From Vulcanimicrobiota bacterium (GTDB lineage Bacteria; Vulcanimicrobiota; Xenobia; Xenobiales; JADMJV01): a DNA stretch of 64,000 nucleotides. The position numbers and the translations under genes are program-made. Within the stretch, counting starts at the first letter, position 1, and each line of letters starts with the position of its first letter. The notes beneath the pieces were generated by a model. The model was not told the origin of the DNA. It made no database searches and saw only the letters and a list, made by a program, of their open reading frames with translations. Of the stretch, positions 35,700 to 45,069 are shown one piece after another. Where the stretch lies: the NCBI GenBank assembly GCA_019637395.1, contig JAHBVR010000004.1, positions 322,726 through 386,725 of the forward strand, in the 5' to 3' direction.

Positions 35700-36122
35700 A
35701 TGTTTAAAAAAATTCTTTGCGCAACCACTCTGACTGCGACCGTGCTCGGCCTGGGCCTGCCGGCCTCGGCCGATATCCGTGTGGATAACATTGTGGTCAA
35801 TCAGACCGCCCCCACCCCGGAAGGCACCAACATTCGCGTCAATTTGATGAATGACGGTAGCCTGCGCCAGCGGCCCAGCGTGGTGGAGTTGCAGGCTCGC
35901 GATAACGCCAGTCAGGCCTGGCATACCGTCAAGTCCTGGAATTGGGACAAGAACATCGCTCCCGGCGACCGCCTGGCTCTCGACTTTCTGCCGGCCCGGG
36001 GCGAAGTGCTCGACTCCAGCCTGCAGCAGCCGACCTACGAGCTGCGCGCCGTAGTAACGGGTGCCAGCGGTCCTATGACCAGTTTTGAATATCAGTATGC
36101 ACCCGGCGTAGAAGTTCGCTAA
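35700..36122 (+). CDS. Small secreted beta-sandwich-like protein
   Basis: The 140-residue protein starts at ATG 35700 with GGGAGGAAA upstream and a signal peptide (MFKKILCATTLTATVLGLGLPASA). The mature part is one domain of alternating strands (IRVDNIVVNQTAPTPEGTNI, VVELQARDNASQAWHTVKSW, DRLALDFLPARGEV) resembling CARDB-like or Ig-like sheets. No catalytic residues are evident. It precedes the copper-amine-oxidase-N protein on the same strand; a hairpin lies between. Confidence 0.75.
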   Translation: MFKKILCATTLTATVLGLGLPASADIRVDNIVVNQTAPTPEGTNIRVNLMNDGSLRQRPSVVELQARDNASQAWHTVKSWNWDKNIAPGDRLALDFLPARGEVLDSSLQQPTYELRAVVTGASGPMTSFEYQYAPGVEVR

Positions 36123-36141
36123 GTCTGCAAGGGCTGTTTTG

Positions 36142-36169
36142 ATGGCTGCCGGCCCTGGTCGGCAGCCAT
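36142..36169 (+). terminator. Hairpin after the secreted-protein gene, possible terminator
   Basis: ATGGCTGCC and GGCAGCCAT form a perfect 9-base stem with a 10-base loop, 20 bases after the stop. No clear T-run follows, so it may be a processing or attenuation element rather than a full terminator. Confidence 0.5.
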
Positions 36170-36199
36170 TCCACTAGTGGGGGGAGTTTGGAGTTCACT

Positions 36200-37588
36200 A
36201 TGCTAAAGAAAACTTTCATCGCCGCCTCCAGCCTGGTTCTGCTGGGTCAGGCCTGGGCCGCCGGCCCGGAGGTGCAGACCACTCTCGATGGGCGGCCGCT
36301 CCATTTTGATCAGCCGGCCGTCATGCAGGAGGGACGTGTGATGGTTCCTCTGCGGGGAATCTTCGAAAGCCTGGGGGCGGACGTTTTGTTTGACAACGCC
36401 ACCCGCACCATCAAGGCCACCAAGGGTGACCGCGTGGTGGAACTGGCGCTGGGAAGCCGCGAGGCGATGATCAACGGCCAGCTGAGTTACCTGGATGTAC
36501 CTGCCTCCAGTATCGGAGGCCGGACTTTGGTGCCCTTGCGCTTCGTCTCCGAAGCGCTGGGGGCTGACGTCCGTTGGAGTCCGGCCAGCCGCACGGTGGC
36601 GCTGAGTTCGAGCGGCGAGGTTTCCAGCGCGCCCATCCAGCCGCCGGCTCAGAGCAGCGCCAACGCTCCCCAATTGAGCAACGTCGTGCATAACGCGCGC
36701 CGCGGCTTGAGTGCGGGCGATACCCTGGTCGTCACCGCCACCGGTGATCCCGGTGCGCGCGCCAGCTTCGACATCATGGGCGTGACCACCGACGTGCCTA
36801 TGCGAGAAGTCAGCAGTGGGCGCTACGAAGGCGAGTTCGTGGTGAAGCGCGGCATGCAGGTTCAGAACGGCACTCTGGTTGCCCGGCTGTCCCGTAATGG
36901 TCAGGAGTCCGTGTTGGAAAGCCGGCGCGCCGTCGATATCAACGGCGGCAGCGTGGCTGATAGCGGCGGATTCAATGGAAATTCTTCCGATGCTTTCCAG
37001 GTCACACCGGCCGAAGGAGCCATCGTCAACAGCAGTCGGCCCACCGTGCACGTGAACCTGGACTCGCGGTTGACTCCCGGCACGGCCCGGGTCTTCCTGG
37101 ATGGCAATGAAGTGACCAACCAGGCCCAGGTGATGGGCTCGGCCGTGCACTTCGTGCCAGCCGGCGATCTGAGCAGCGGTTACCACCGCGTCTCGGTGCA
37201 GGCGGTTGATCGCAACGGCCGGCTCTTGAGCCGCGATTGGGACTTTAGCGTGAGCACTACCTCTTTCAACAATGGTGGCGGAGTGTTCGTGACCAATCTC
37301 AACAATGGCTCCACCGTCGGCTCGTTCTTTAACGTGCAGGGCCAGGCGGCGCCCTTCTCCCAGGTGTCTCTGGTGGCCCAAGCCGAACGCAGCCTGATTC
37401 CGGGCGTCATCGGCGTGCAGAACCAGGTGGCCAACATCACCCGCCAGGCCGACGGGCAGGGACGTTTCGACATCCCGGTCGACGCCAGCCGGGTGCCTCG
37501 CAATACCACTCTGGAGCTGCGCATCCAGGCCAGTGACCCGCAGGGCCGGAGCAGCACTCCCACTCAGATCGACGTCACCAGGCGATAG
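36200..37588 (+). CDS. Exported protein with copper-amine-oxidase-N-like domain and Ig-like repeats
   Basis: The 462-residue protein from ATG 36200 (GGAG six bases upstream) has a signal peptide (LKKTFIAASSLVLLGQAWA). Residues about 28-140 form a Cu-amine-oxidase N-terminal domain (PF07833): VMVPLRGIFESLGADVLFDN and LVPLRFVSEALGADVRWS. Three or so beta-sandwich modules follow, each with turns such as GTARVFLDGNEVTNQAQV. Such proteins usually bind cell-wall or surface polymers. It precedes the hybrid kinase by 57 bases with a hairpin between. Whether it belongs functionally to the chemosensory cluster is unknown. Confidence 0.85.
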   Translation: MLKKTFIAASSLVLLGQAWAAGPEVQTTLDGRPLHFDQPAVMQEGRVMVPLRGIFESLGADVLFDNATRTIKATKGDRVVELALGSREAMINGQLSYLDVPASSIGGRTLVPLRFVSEALGADVRWSPASRTVALSSSGEVSSAPIQPPAQSSANAPQLSNVVHNARRGLSAGDTLVVTATGDPGARASFDIMGVTTDVPMREVSSGRYEGEFVVKRGMQVQNGTLVARLSRNGQESVLESRRAVDINGGSVADSGGFNGNSSDAFQVTPAEGAIVNSSRPTVHVNLDSRLTPGTARVFLDGNEVTNQAQVMGSAVHFVPAGDLSSGYHRVSVQAVDRNGRLLSRDWDFSVSTTSFNNGGGVFVTNLNNGSTVGSFFNVQGQAAPFSQVSLVAQAERSLIPGVIGVQNQVANITRQADGQGRFDIPVDASRVPRNTTLELRIQASDPQGRSSTPTQIDVTRR

Positions 37589-37596
37589 GTGGGAAA

Positions 37597-37620
37597 CCCC
37601 ACCCCGCCGCAGGGGTGGGG
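37597..37620 (+). promoter_or_regulatory. Perfect hairpin between the CuAO-N gene and the hybrid kinase gene
   Basis: CCCCACCCC and GGGGTGGGG form a 9-base G/C stem with a 6-base loop, starting 9 bases after the stop. No T-run follows, and the hybrid-kinase ribosome site begins about 16 bases later. It may attenuate read-through or stabilise the upstream mRNA end. Confidence 0.55.
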
Positions 37621-37645
37621 GCTTCCCCAGTTCGAAGGGATAGGA

Positions 37646-39526
37646 ATGACCGACGATCAAAGTCTGGTATTGCCCAGCCTGAATATTTTGGTGGTGGACG
37701 ACGAGCGCTCCAGCTTGATGTTGCTGGAAAGCACCTTGAAGGACTGGGGACATCAGGTCACCGCCTGCCAGAGTGCTCTGGAGGCCATGGTGGCCATCCA
37801 GAATAATACCCAGTTGCAGTTGCTCATCACCGACTGGGAGATGCCGGAGATGGACGGGCTGCAGCTTTGCCGTTGGGCCCGTCAAGCGCAGCGTTCCCAG
37901 TATCTGTTCGTGATCGTGCTGACGGCGCGCAGCAGCAAAGAGCACTACCGGGCCGCTCTGGAAGCGGGAGCCGACGCCTTTCTCTCCAAATCCTATGATT
38001 TGACCGAGCTGTATTTGCAGTTGCGTGTCGTTCATCGCATCACTTCCCTGGAAAGCAATCAGGCCCGCCAGATCGTTGAACTCCAGGAGGCCCGGCGCGA
38101 AGCGGAACAGGCCAGCCGCTCCAAGAGCGACTTTCTGGCCAATATGAGCCATGAAATACGCACGCCGATGAATGGGGTACTCGGCATGGTCGGCCATTTG
38201 TTAGGCACCCGTTTGGAGCCCACCCAAAAGGAATACGCCGAACTGATCAAGCAGAGTGCCGAGAATTTGCTGGTAGTGCTCAACGACATTCTCGATTTTT
38301 CGAAGATCGAGGCCGGTTTGCTGGAGGTGGAGCGCATCCCCTTTTCGCCCGCCCAGGTAGCCGCCGAAGCTCTCTCGCCCTTTGTGGCCAAAGCTTTGGA
38401 TTCCAAAGTGGCTTTGACTGGACTGCTGACCCCGCAGATTCCGGGCCAGCTGAAAGGTGACCCGGCGCGTTTCCGCCAGGTGCTGATCAACCTGATCAGC
38501 AACGCTATCAAGTTCACCTCGGAGGGCCATGTAACCCTGACCATGGATGTGTTTGACCAGCATCTGGTGGCTTCCGTAGCCGATAGCGGCCCGGGCATTG
38601 CTCGCGACAAACTGGTCGAGATCTTCCAGCCCTTCAACCAACTGGATCCGTCCATTCACCGCCTTTATGGCGGCACGGGATTGGGCCTGGCTATCTGCCA
38701 GCGGCTGATGCAATTGATGGGCGGACGCCTGACCATGTCCAGCGAAGTCGGAGTGGGCACGGTGGTGCGGGCCGTTTTGCCTCTTTCGCAGGAGCGCGAG
38801 CCGGCCGAGTCCTTTCCTAATCTGCCCGAGGAAGTGGGTCTGCTGGCTGGAAACGACGCCTACGGGCAGTTGATCCGTTCCACTCTGGAGCAGCGCGGCG
38901 TCAGGATCCAGTGTCTGCAGCCGGGTGAGCCCTACCAGGGTACGGTAGTGGTCGACAGCAGTTTCGCCAGTGTGCCCGAAGATTCGGCGCAGGTCGTTAT
39001 TTTGCACACCGATTCGGGTAGCCTGGGCCTGGACGACGAGCGGCTCCATTGGGTAAGCCGTCCCTTCACCAGTCACTCCCTGCTGCGCGCCCTGGCCAAC
39101 GAGGACAGCGACCGCGGCCTGGAGGACGAGGAAGGCTGCGAGCGCAAGCGCACCCTGCGCGTCTTGCTGGCGGAAGACAATCCCATCGGGCAGACGGTGG
39201 TGCGGCTGATGCTGGAGCAGGAGGCTTGCGAGGTTACGGTCGTGTCCGACGGAGGTGACGCCGCTCGTGAGGCCATCGAGGGAGACTACCAACTGGTGTT
39301 GATGGATGTGCAGATGCCGACCCTCAACGGCCTGGATGCGACTCGCCGGGTGCGCGCCTGGGAGCAGCAGCACGGCCGCGAGCCGGTCTTGATCGTGGCC
39401 CTGACCGCGCTGGCCTATGAAACCGACCGGAAATCCACCCTGGACGCCGGAATGAATTCGTTTCTTACAAAACCTGTGGTTGTTTCCGAATTGAAGCATC
39501 TAATTAGCGAAATCCGTAAGGGGTAA
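37646..39526 (+). CDS. Hybrid sensor histidine kinase, REC-HisKA-HATPase-REC
   Basis: The 626-residue protein starts at ATG 37646 after AAGGGATAGGA. Receiver 1 has VVDDERS and LLITDWEMP (D63) and a Lys at FLSKSYD. HisKA has [16 protein letters not shown] (H169). HATPase has [22 protein letters not shown] and [15 protein letters not shown] degenerate receiver-like stretch covers about 395-490, and receiver 2 has [12 protein letters not shown] and LVLMDVQMP (D554). There are no membrane helices, so it is a cytoplasmic relay protein. It lies 7 bases before the MCP gene, at the head of the Wsp-like cluster, and could be its output or input partner. Confidence 0.95.
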   Translation: MTDDQSLVLPSLNILVVDDERSSLMLLESTLKDWGHQVTACQSALEAMVAIQNNTQLQLLITDWEMPEMDGLQLCRWARQAQRSQYLFVIVLTARSSKEHYRAALEAGADAFLSKSYDLTELYLQLRVVHRITSLESNQARQIVELQEARREAEQASRSKSDFLANMSHEIRTPMNGVLGMVGHLLGTRLEPTQKEYAELIKQSAENLLVVLNDILDFSKIEAGLLEVERIPFSPAQVAAEALSPFVAKALDSKVALTGLLTPQIPGQLKGDPARFRQVLINLISNAIKFTSEGHVTLTMDVFDQHLVASVADSGPGIARDKLVEIFQPFNQLDPSIHRLYGGTGLGLAICQRLMQLMGGRLTMSSEVGVGTVVRAVLPLSQEREPAESFPNLPEEVGLLAGNDAYGQLIRSTLEQRGVRIQCLQPGEPYQGTVVVDSSFASVPEDSAQVVILHTDSGSLGLDDERLHWVSRPFTSHSLLRALANEDSDRGLEDEEGCERKRTLRVLLAEDNPIGQTVVRLMLEQEACEVTVVSDGGDAAREAIEGDYQLVLMDVQMPTLNGLDATRRVRAWEQQHGREPVLIVALTALAYETDRKSTLDAGMNSFLTKPVVVSELKHLISEIRKG

Positions 39527-39533
39527 AAAGGCC

Positions 39534-41159
39534 GTGTCCAATAATACATCATCGGTCAGAAATTTAGTTTATGCGGGAGTAATCGCCATTCTCAGCATCA
39601 CCATGGTGTTGATTGTGGCCGCCGCCTGGCTGGGAAGTCAGATGGAAAAACAATTGAAGTGGACCGACCATACCCACCTGGTGCGGCATTTGTTGAGCGG
39701 CATCGAATCGGACCTGGTGCGCGCCGAGTCGGCCCAGCGGGCCTACACTTTGATGGGCAAAGAAGAGTTTCTGGCTGGCTATGAGGCGATCAACAACATC
39801 GGCCAGCAACTGGACAGGCTGCAACTGGAGGTTTCCGACAACCCCGACCAGGTGACCTCGTGCACCAAACTACGCGAAGCCATTGACCAGAAGATCGCTT
39901 TTATGAGCCGTTGCATCTCGCTGAAGCGCTCAGGCCAGGAAGTGGAATTGAAAAGCTTCATCACCAGCGGGGAAGGTTTGGACAAAGCACAGGCCGTTCA
40001 CCGCTTCGCCGCCGCCATGGACGGAGTGGAGAACAATTTGCTGGAAAAGCGCCGCTCCAAGTTAGCCAGCACCCAGGCCGGTTTGAATTGGACACTGCTG
40101 ATCGGACTGTGTGTCGACTTGATCGTGGGACTGGCTGTGCTTTCGGTGCTGGGTCAGCGGTTGGCTCCGCTGGCTCCGGCCGCTGCTTTCGCGGAACGCA
40201 TCGGCCGAGGTGATCTGACTTCTGACCCGCTGGTGGTGCGCAACAACGATGAGGTGGGTCGCGTGTGCAGCAGCCTGAATCAGATGTTGGGCAACTTGCG
40301 CCTGTCCGCCCAGCAGAACCAGAATCACGCCGACACTCTCAACGGAGCCATCGCGCGTATCGCCTCGGCCAGCAAAGAACAGGCGGTGGCCTTGCAACAG
40401 CAGTCGACAGCTATGCAACAGACCTCGGTTACTCTCGAGGAGTTGGGCCAGAGCGCCAGTCAAATCGCCGATCGGGCCCGGGAAGTGGCCTCCCGGGCCG
40501 AAGCCACCTCACAGGCAGCCGGCGCCGGCCTGGAATCAGTGCGTAAAAGTGTGCGCTCCACCCAGTCCCTGGTCGATCAGGTCCAGGTTGTCTCGGACCG
40601 CATCAATGCCCTGGGCGAAAAGACGGACGCCATCCGGAGTATCGTGCTGTCGGTCAACGACATTGCGGAACGCTCCAACGTGTTGGCTTTGAACGCGGCC
40701 ATTTTGGCGGCGGCGGCCGGCAGCGAAGGCAAGAGTTTCACGGTGGTGGCCAACGAGATGAAAAGTCTGGCCGACCAGTGTAAGGAAGCTACCGTGCAGG
40801 TGCGCGAATTGCTGGGCGATGTGGAACGCGGTATTCAGGCCTCGGTGGTGCTCATCGAAGAAGCCGGCAAGCGCGGCATGTCGGGCACCACCTTTACTGA
40901 CGAAGCCTCCGTGTCCATTCATCAGCTCAACTCTCAGGTGAACGACAGCACTCAGGCCTTTCAGCAGATCGTGGCCGCCACCAACCAGCAGAAGCTGGCC
41001 TTCGAACAGGTCTCAGAGGCTCTGCTGAGCATTCGCCAGGCCACCCAGCAGTCGGCCTCCACCACCCAGCAATTGGAACAAACCACCAGGGAATTGCACC
41101 GTCTGAGTGGCGACCTGGTCAAATCTCTAGACAATTTTAAGATGGACCGATCCGGATGA
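39534..41159 (+). CDS. Methyl-accepting chemotaxis protein with CHASE3-like sensor
   Basis: The 541-residue protein starts at GTG 39534. Topology is TM1 (about 10-33), a four-helix periplasmic region of CHASE3 type (RAYTLMGKEEFLAGYEAIN), TM2 (about 182-202), then HAMP and a signalling domain. The hairpin tip reads LALNAAILAAAAGSEGKSFT, VVANEMKSLAD. Compared with the usual LALNAAIEAARAGE it has lost charged residues, which is unusual. It should feed CheA through the two CheW proteins. Its TGA overlaps the cheW ATG. The class fits Wsp/ACF rather than flagellar systems. Confidence 0.93.
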   Translation: MSNNTSSVRNLVYAGVIAILSITMVLIVAAAWLGSQMEKQLKWTDHTHLVRHLLSGIESDLVRAESAQRAYTLMGKEEFLAGYEAINNIGQQLDRLQLEVSDNPDQVTSCTKLREAIDQKIAFMSRCISLKRSGQEVELKSFITSGEGLDKAQAVHRFAAAMDGVENNLLEKRRSKLASTQAGLNWTLLIGLCVDLIVGLAVLSVLGQRLAPLAPAAAFAERIGRGDLTSDPLVVRNNDEVGRVCSSLNQMLGNLRLSAQQNQNHADTLNGAIARIASASKEQAVALQQQSTAMQQTSVTLEELGQSASQIADRAREVASRAEATSQAAGAGLESVRKSVRSTQSLVDQVQVVSDRINALGEKTDAIRSIVLSVNDIAERSNVLALNAAILAAAAGSEGKSFTVVANEMKSLADQCKEATVQVRELLGDVERGIQASVVLIEEAGKRGMSGTTFTDEASVSIHQLNSQVNDSTQAFQQIVAATNQQKLAFEQVSEALLSIRQATQQSASTTQQLEQTTRELHRLSGDLVKSLDNFKMDRSG

Positions 41160-41623
41160 AGCTGTTGCTGGCTCGCCTGCAAAACCGGAGGCTGGCTTTG
41201 CCTTTAGCCAGTGTGGAGCGCGTCATCCTACGGCCGCGTCTGGAGGTTTTGCCCGACCTGCCGGCCTGGCTGGCGGGCTTTTTGCAGTTGCCTGGCGAAA
41301 CTCTGCCTGTCCTGGATGTGGGGGCGCTCTTCGAGGGGCAGCGTTGTCCTTGGGATCTCTACAACCCCATTGTAATTACCCGCGACGAAGGCAACCTGGC
41401 CCTGCTGTTCACGGCTGTGGAAGGACTGGTAGAAATTCCTCCGGAGGATTTCCGACCTTTACAACCGGATGATTCGTTTCAAGGAGTAGCCGCGGCGCTG
41501 ATACCGCGCTCGCAAGAATGGGCGCCCATCATCGTGCCGAAATTGCTCCTCATCGCTCAAGAGCAGCGCAAACTCGAGCATTGGCGCGATATTTTAAACC
41601 AGCGCGTGGAGCGCCTTCGATGA
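41156..41623 (+). CDS. cheW: CheW-like coupling protein (WspB position)
   Basis: The 155-residue CheW-domain protein shows the two-barrel pattern: ARLQNRRLALPLASVERVIL, then AGFLQLPGETLPVLDVGALF and NLALLFTAVEGLVEIPPEDF. It links the MCP to CheA. Overlaps on both sides (MCP stop and cheR start) show tight coupling. Its place directly after the MCP and before cheR matches WspB. Gene symbol is by family. Confidence 0.85.
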   Translation: MKLLLARLQNRRLALPLASVERVILRPRLEVLPDLPAWLAGFLQLPGETLPVLDVGALFEGQRCPWDLYNPIVITRDEGNLALLFTAVEGLVEIPPEDFRPLQPDDSFQGVAAALIPRSQEWAPIIVPKLLLIAQEQRKLEHWRDILNQRVERLR

Positions 41624-42624
41624 ACCGCCTGCGCAGCGTGGGAGAAACCCACTTTTTTCGCCATCCGGCCCAGTTTGATCACATGGCGAAAGTGTTGGGG
41701 GGCGATCGCTCTCCCGTTCGCATCTGGTCGGCCGGCTGCGCCAATGGAGCCGAAATCTATTCGGCTGTGCTCTTGCTGGCCCAGCGCCGGCCCCTCGAAC
41801 GAGGCCGATTTACCTTTACCGGTAGCGATTTCAATGCCGATGCCATCGAAGGGGCCCGTCAGGGGCGCTTCAGTTCCTGGCACATGCGCGGCTGTTCCGA
41901 GCGCCTGCGCGAGCAATATTTTCGCCAGGTCGACGAGGGCGTCTGGCAACTGGATCGCGACGTCGTCGAACAGGTCCATTTCTTTTGCCACGACCTTCTG
42001 GAAGGTTCGGAGATCGAACCTCAAGATGTGATCTTCTGCCGCAATGTGCTGATTTATATGGATCCGGCCAGTATGGCCCGGGTGGTGGATCGGCTCTTTC
42101 ACTGGCTGGCGCCGGAAGGAATTCTCTATCTCGGTTACTCGGAAGCGGTGCTGGCGGGGGAGCACCCCGGTCTGCAGTTGATCGATTCTTCCCTGGCGGC
42201 CTACCGGCGCAAGAGCTTTGAACTGACCACCCTGCCGGTGCCGGTGTTGCTGCCTCCAGTCCCGCTGGAGCCCTTGCGCCTGAATCCGCTTCGTCCCCGC
42301 CTGGCGGGGCGTCCCGAGGCGCTGGCTTTTCTGGAGGAAGCCGCTCACTTCGTCAACAACGACCAACCACGCCAGGCCAGTCGCAGCTTAAAAAAAAGCC
42401 TGTATCTGGACCCTTCTCTGGCGGTTTCCCATTACCAGCTCGGCCTGTTGGAGCTGGGAGAACAACGAGTCGAGCAGGCCCGACGCCACTGGCGCAATGT
42501 CATCACTTTGGCGCGCCGCCAGGCGCCCACTGACACGGTGCCCGGTTGGGACGGTTGCACTTGGGACCAGTTGCTGCAATGGACCAGCAAACAACTCAAG
42601 CGTTTGGGTGAAACCGATGTTTGA
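41620..42624 (+). CDS. cheR: CheR-type chemoreceptor methyltransferase with C-terminal TPR-like helices, no N-domain
   Basis: The 334-residue start is at ATG 41620 overlapping the cheW stop. It begins almost at the catalytic domain: VGETHFFRHPAQF (the ETxFFR block), RIWSAGCANGAEIYS (SAM site), GSDFNADAI, DVIFCRNVLIYMD and LGYSE. The alpha-helical N-domain of classical CheR, which contacts receptors, is missing. A C-terminal helical tail (about 240-334, SLKKSLYLDPSLAVSHYQLG) is TPR-like, as in WspC. It methylates the MCP using S-adenosylmethionine. Confidence 0.92.
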   Translation: MNRLRSVGETHFFRHPAQFDHMAKVLGGDRSPVRIWSAGCANGAEIYSAVLLLAQRRPLERGRFTFTGSDFNADAIEGARQGRFSSWHMRGCSERLREQYFRQVDEGVWQLDRDVVEQVHFFCHDLLEGSEIEPQDVIFCRNVLIYMDPASMARVVDRLFHWLAPEGILYLGYSEAVLAGEHPGLQLIDSSLAAYRRKSFELTTLPVPVLLPPVPLEPLRLNPLRPRLAGRPEALAFLEEAAHFVNNDQPRQASRSLKKSLYLDPSLAVSHYQLGLLELGEQRVEQARRHWRNVITLARRQAPTDTVPGWDGCTWDQLLQWTSKQLKRLGETDV

Positions 42625-43087
42625 TCCCGACGAAATCCTGCAACGGCGAACCCGGGAACTGGCCATTCCGGCCGACCTGGTGAAAGAGAGCAGCGCGCCT
42701 ACGCATATCCTGGTCGCCACCGGCCAGGGGCGCTTTGCTCTGCCGGTGGAGGAGCTACAGGGAGCCACTCGTCAGAAGATTTCCCCCGTTCCTCTCAGTC
42801 CTCCATCGTGGCTGGGAATTACCCACTACATGGAGTCTTTCTGGCCGGTTCGCTGGTTGGGCATTCCCGAAGGCGAACTGGAAGAAGGGCTGACCGCTCC
42901 TTATTTCGTCCTCTTTCTGCGCGGGCGCAAACTGGGGTTGGCGGTGGAAAAGCACCTCGGGCTGCTGGCTCTGAACGAGAGCCACCGGTCCGAGAGGGGG
43001 ACGTCCCTGGCCGATGGACTTGAATACCTGCGGGTTGCCTGGACCTTGCCCGACGGCACCCTGGTGCTGGAGGTGCTGGCGGGATGA
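42617..43087 (+). CDS. cheW: Second CheW-like protein (WspD position)
   Basis: The 156-residue protein from ATG 42617 overlaps the cheR stop by 8 bases. An N-terminal extension (about 25 residues, MFDPDEILQRRTRELAIPAD) precedes the CheW fold: THILVATGQGRFALPVEELQ, SWLGITHYMESFWPVRWLGI and KLGLAVEKHLG. The extension resembles WspD-type CheW proteins, which begin with an RxxxLA helix. The loop with ESFWPVRWLG is more divergent than usual. It is followed by cheA with a 4-base overlap. Confidence 0.8.
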   Translation: MFDPDEILQRRTRELAIPADLVKESSAPTHILVATGQGRFALPVEELQGATRQKISPVPLSPPSWLGITHYMESFWPVRWLGIPEGELEEGLTAPYFVLFLRGRKLGLAVEKHLGLLALNESHRSERGTSLADGLEYLRVAWTLPDGTLVLEVLAG

Positions 43088-45069
43088 AGCCTTCGGATGC
43101 CGCTCGCAAACGTGTGCTGGAGTCCTTTTCCGTGGAGCACCGCGACCATTTGGTGCGCCTGGAAAATCTGGAGCGTGAGTTGCAGCACGGCACCTGGAAT
43201 GAGGAGACGGTGGCCACGGCCCGGCGTTCCCTGCACAGTTTGAAAGGGACCGCACGGTTATTGAATTTTCCGCTGGTCGAGCAACTGGCTCACCGCGGCG
43301 AGACTCTGCTTTTGCTCTACGACGACCTTCCGGGCGAAGGGCGCCGCGCCGATTGGGTCCGTAGCCTGCGCGACGCTCTGGAGGACTCGGTGGCGGCGGC
43401 GCTGGCTGGGAAGCGCTCTCAATCGGCCGAACAAGCTTACCGAAATCTGGGCACCTGGGTGGAAGCGGATGAGAACGAGGAAGTGCCCCAGTCCTTTGAG
43501 GGCGAGCTGGATCCGCAACGTCAGGTGGTTCGTGTTCAGGTCAACCAACTGGAGAATCTTATCCGCGCCAGTGGCCGCATTGGAGCCCAGCCTTTCGCTT
43601 TGCAGGAAGGGCTGCGCCGGCTACGCCAGCAAGTGGGGCCGCGGCAACGCTCGCTGCTGCGCCGCCTGGAGCGTCTGGCCGAGGAGGTCGCCCGGTCCAC
43701 CGAGGAGTTGCGTGACGAAGCTCGCCAACTCTTGCTGGTCCCGGCTCGAGACTTACTCGGAGGGATGTCCAGTCAGGCTCGCGAGCTGGCTCAAAGCCTG
43801 GGCAAGCAGGTGGATTTCGTGCTGGAAGGCGGCGACACGCTGGTTGAGTTGCCGCTCTTGCAGGCCTTGCTGGACCCTCTCAATCATCTGCTTTCCAACG
43901 CCATTCATCATGGCCTGGAAGACACCGAGGAACGGCTCCGGCTGGGCAAACCGGAGCGCGGAGTGGTCTGTCTGCGAGTGCGCCGTGGGCGGGAACAATT
44001 GATTCTACAGATGAGCGATGATGGCGGGGGCCTGCAACACGACCTGCTGCTGCAGCGCGCGCGCGCGCTTGGCCTGGAAGGCGACCTCAGCACCGAGGAA
44101 CTGGTCTTCGTGGACGGCTTGAGCAGCCAGGCGGTGGCCAGCCGGGGAGCTGGACGTGGCATCGGCATGGGCGCCGTGCGCTCGCGAGTACGGGAGCTTA
44201 GCGGCTCGATTCGCTGGTTAGAGGGGGAGGGGACCACCTGGGAGCTGGCTTTCAGTTCGGGCGCCTGGGGGGTGCAAATTCTGACGGTGCGTAGCGGCGG
44301 GCGCGAATTCGCGCTGCCAACCCGCTCGGTGTTGCGTCTGCGCTATCTGACCCAGGCCGAGGTCTTGCACGATGGGGAGGGTCTTTATCTGGTCGAAAAG
44401 GGACAGCGAAGGTCCATCATCCCCCTGGCTGCTCTCCTGGGTCTGAGCGAGCCGGACCTTTCTGAATTGGCGCGGGTCCGAGTGGTGGAGCTCGGAGTGG
44501 GCGAGAACACGCGCTTGCTCCAGGTGGAGGATTGGATCGGCCACCTCTCTATCACTTTGCAAGCCATGCAAGGCGGTGGCTGGCCGGACGACTTGCTGGA
44601 AGGCGTCTATGTCTCGGCCGGTGGCGAGGTCTCGCTAGTGCTGAAACCGGAGTTTTTGCTCCAGGAAAAGGCCCGTCTGACTCGCCCGGCCTCCGAAAAG
44701 AGCCGCCCGCGTTTGATCTTGCTGGTGGACGACTCGCTGACCACCCGGCAAATGACCGCCGCCCTGCTTCAGTCGGGCGGCTACGAAACCGTGGAAGCCG
44801 CTGATGGAACCGAAGCTCTGACTGTGCTCTCGGCGCGTCCGGTCGATCTGGTGGTCAGCGATGTACAGATGCCTTTGCTGGACGGTATCGGTCTGCTGCA
44901 GCGTATCCGCGAGCGCGAGGAGTGGTCTGAAATTCCGGTTATCCTGTTGACCTCGCTGGCCGCTCCCGAGGAACAAAAGCGCGGTCTGGAATTGGGCGCG
45001 GACGCTTACTTGCTCAAGCAGACTTTTGACCATCGGCGTCTTATGGACACGATTCAGAGGCTGCTGTGA
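43084..45069 (+). CDS. cheA: CheA histidine kinase with C-terminal receiver (WspE-like)
   Basis: The 661-residue protein has an N-terminal HPt (SLHSLKGTARLLNF, H51), then no evident P2 domain. The P3 dimer region, HATPase (HLLSNAIHHGLEDTEERLRL, MSDDGGGL, GRGIGMGAVRSRV) and a CheW-like P5 domain follow. A receiver (LLVDDSLTTRQMTAALLQSG, LVVSDVQMPLLDG with D593, and Lys in AYLLKQTF) closes the protein. This CheA-REC form with one HPt is typical of Wsp/ACF systems. It phosphorylates its own receiver, CheB and possibly the upstream hybrid protein. It overlaps cheB (GTGA). Confidence 0.95.
   Translation: MKPSDAARKRVLESFSVEHRDHLVRLENLERELQHGTWNEETVATARRSLHSLKGTARLLNFPLVEQLAHRGETLLLLYDDLPGEGRRADWVRSLRDALEDSVAAALAGKRSQSAEQAYRNLGTWVEADENEEVPQSFEGELDPQRQVVRVQVNQLENLIRASGRIGAQPFALQEGLRRLRQQVGPRQRSLLRRLERLAEEVARSTEELRDEARQLLLVPARDLLGGMSSQARELAQSLGKQVDFVLEGGDTLVELPLLQALLDPLNHLLSNAIHHGLEDTEERLRLGKPERGVVCLRVRRGREQLILQMSDDGGGLQHDLLLQRARALGLEGDLSTEELVFVDGLSSQAVASRGAGRGIGMGAVRSRVRELSGSIRWLEGEGTTWELAFSSGAWGVQILTVRSGGREFALPTRSVLRLRYLTQAEVLHDGEGLYLVEKGQRRSIIPLAALLGLSEPDLSELARVRVVELGVGENTRLLQVEDWIGHLSITLQAMQGGGWPDDLLEGVYVSAGGEVSLVLKPEFLLQEKARLTRPASEKSRPRLILLVDDSLTTRQMTAALLQSGGYETVEAADGTEALTVLSARPVDLVVSDVQMPLLDGIGLLQRIREREEWSEIPVILLTSLAAPEEQKRGLELGADAYLLKQTFDHRRLMDTIQRLL

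Noticed and set aside
36203-38197. 664-codon minus-strand frame across the CuAO-N and hybrid-kinase genes
   Set aside because: It spans two recognised plus-strand genes and reads as His/Gly-rich shadow sequence without a family.
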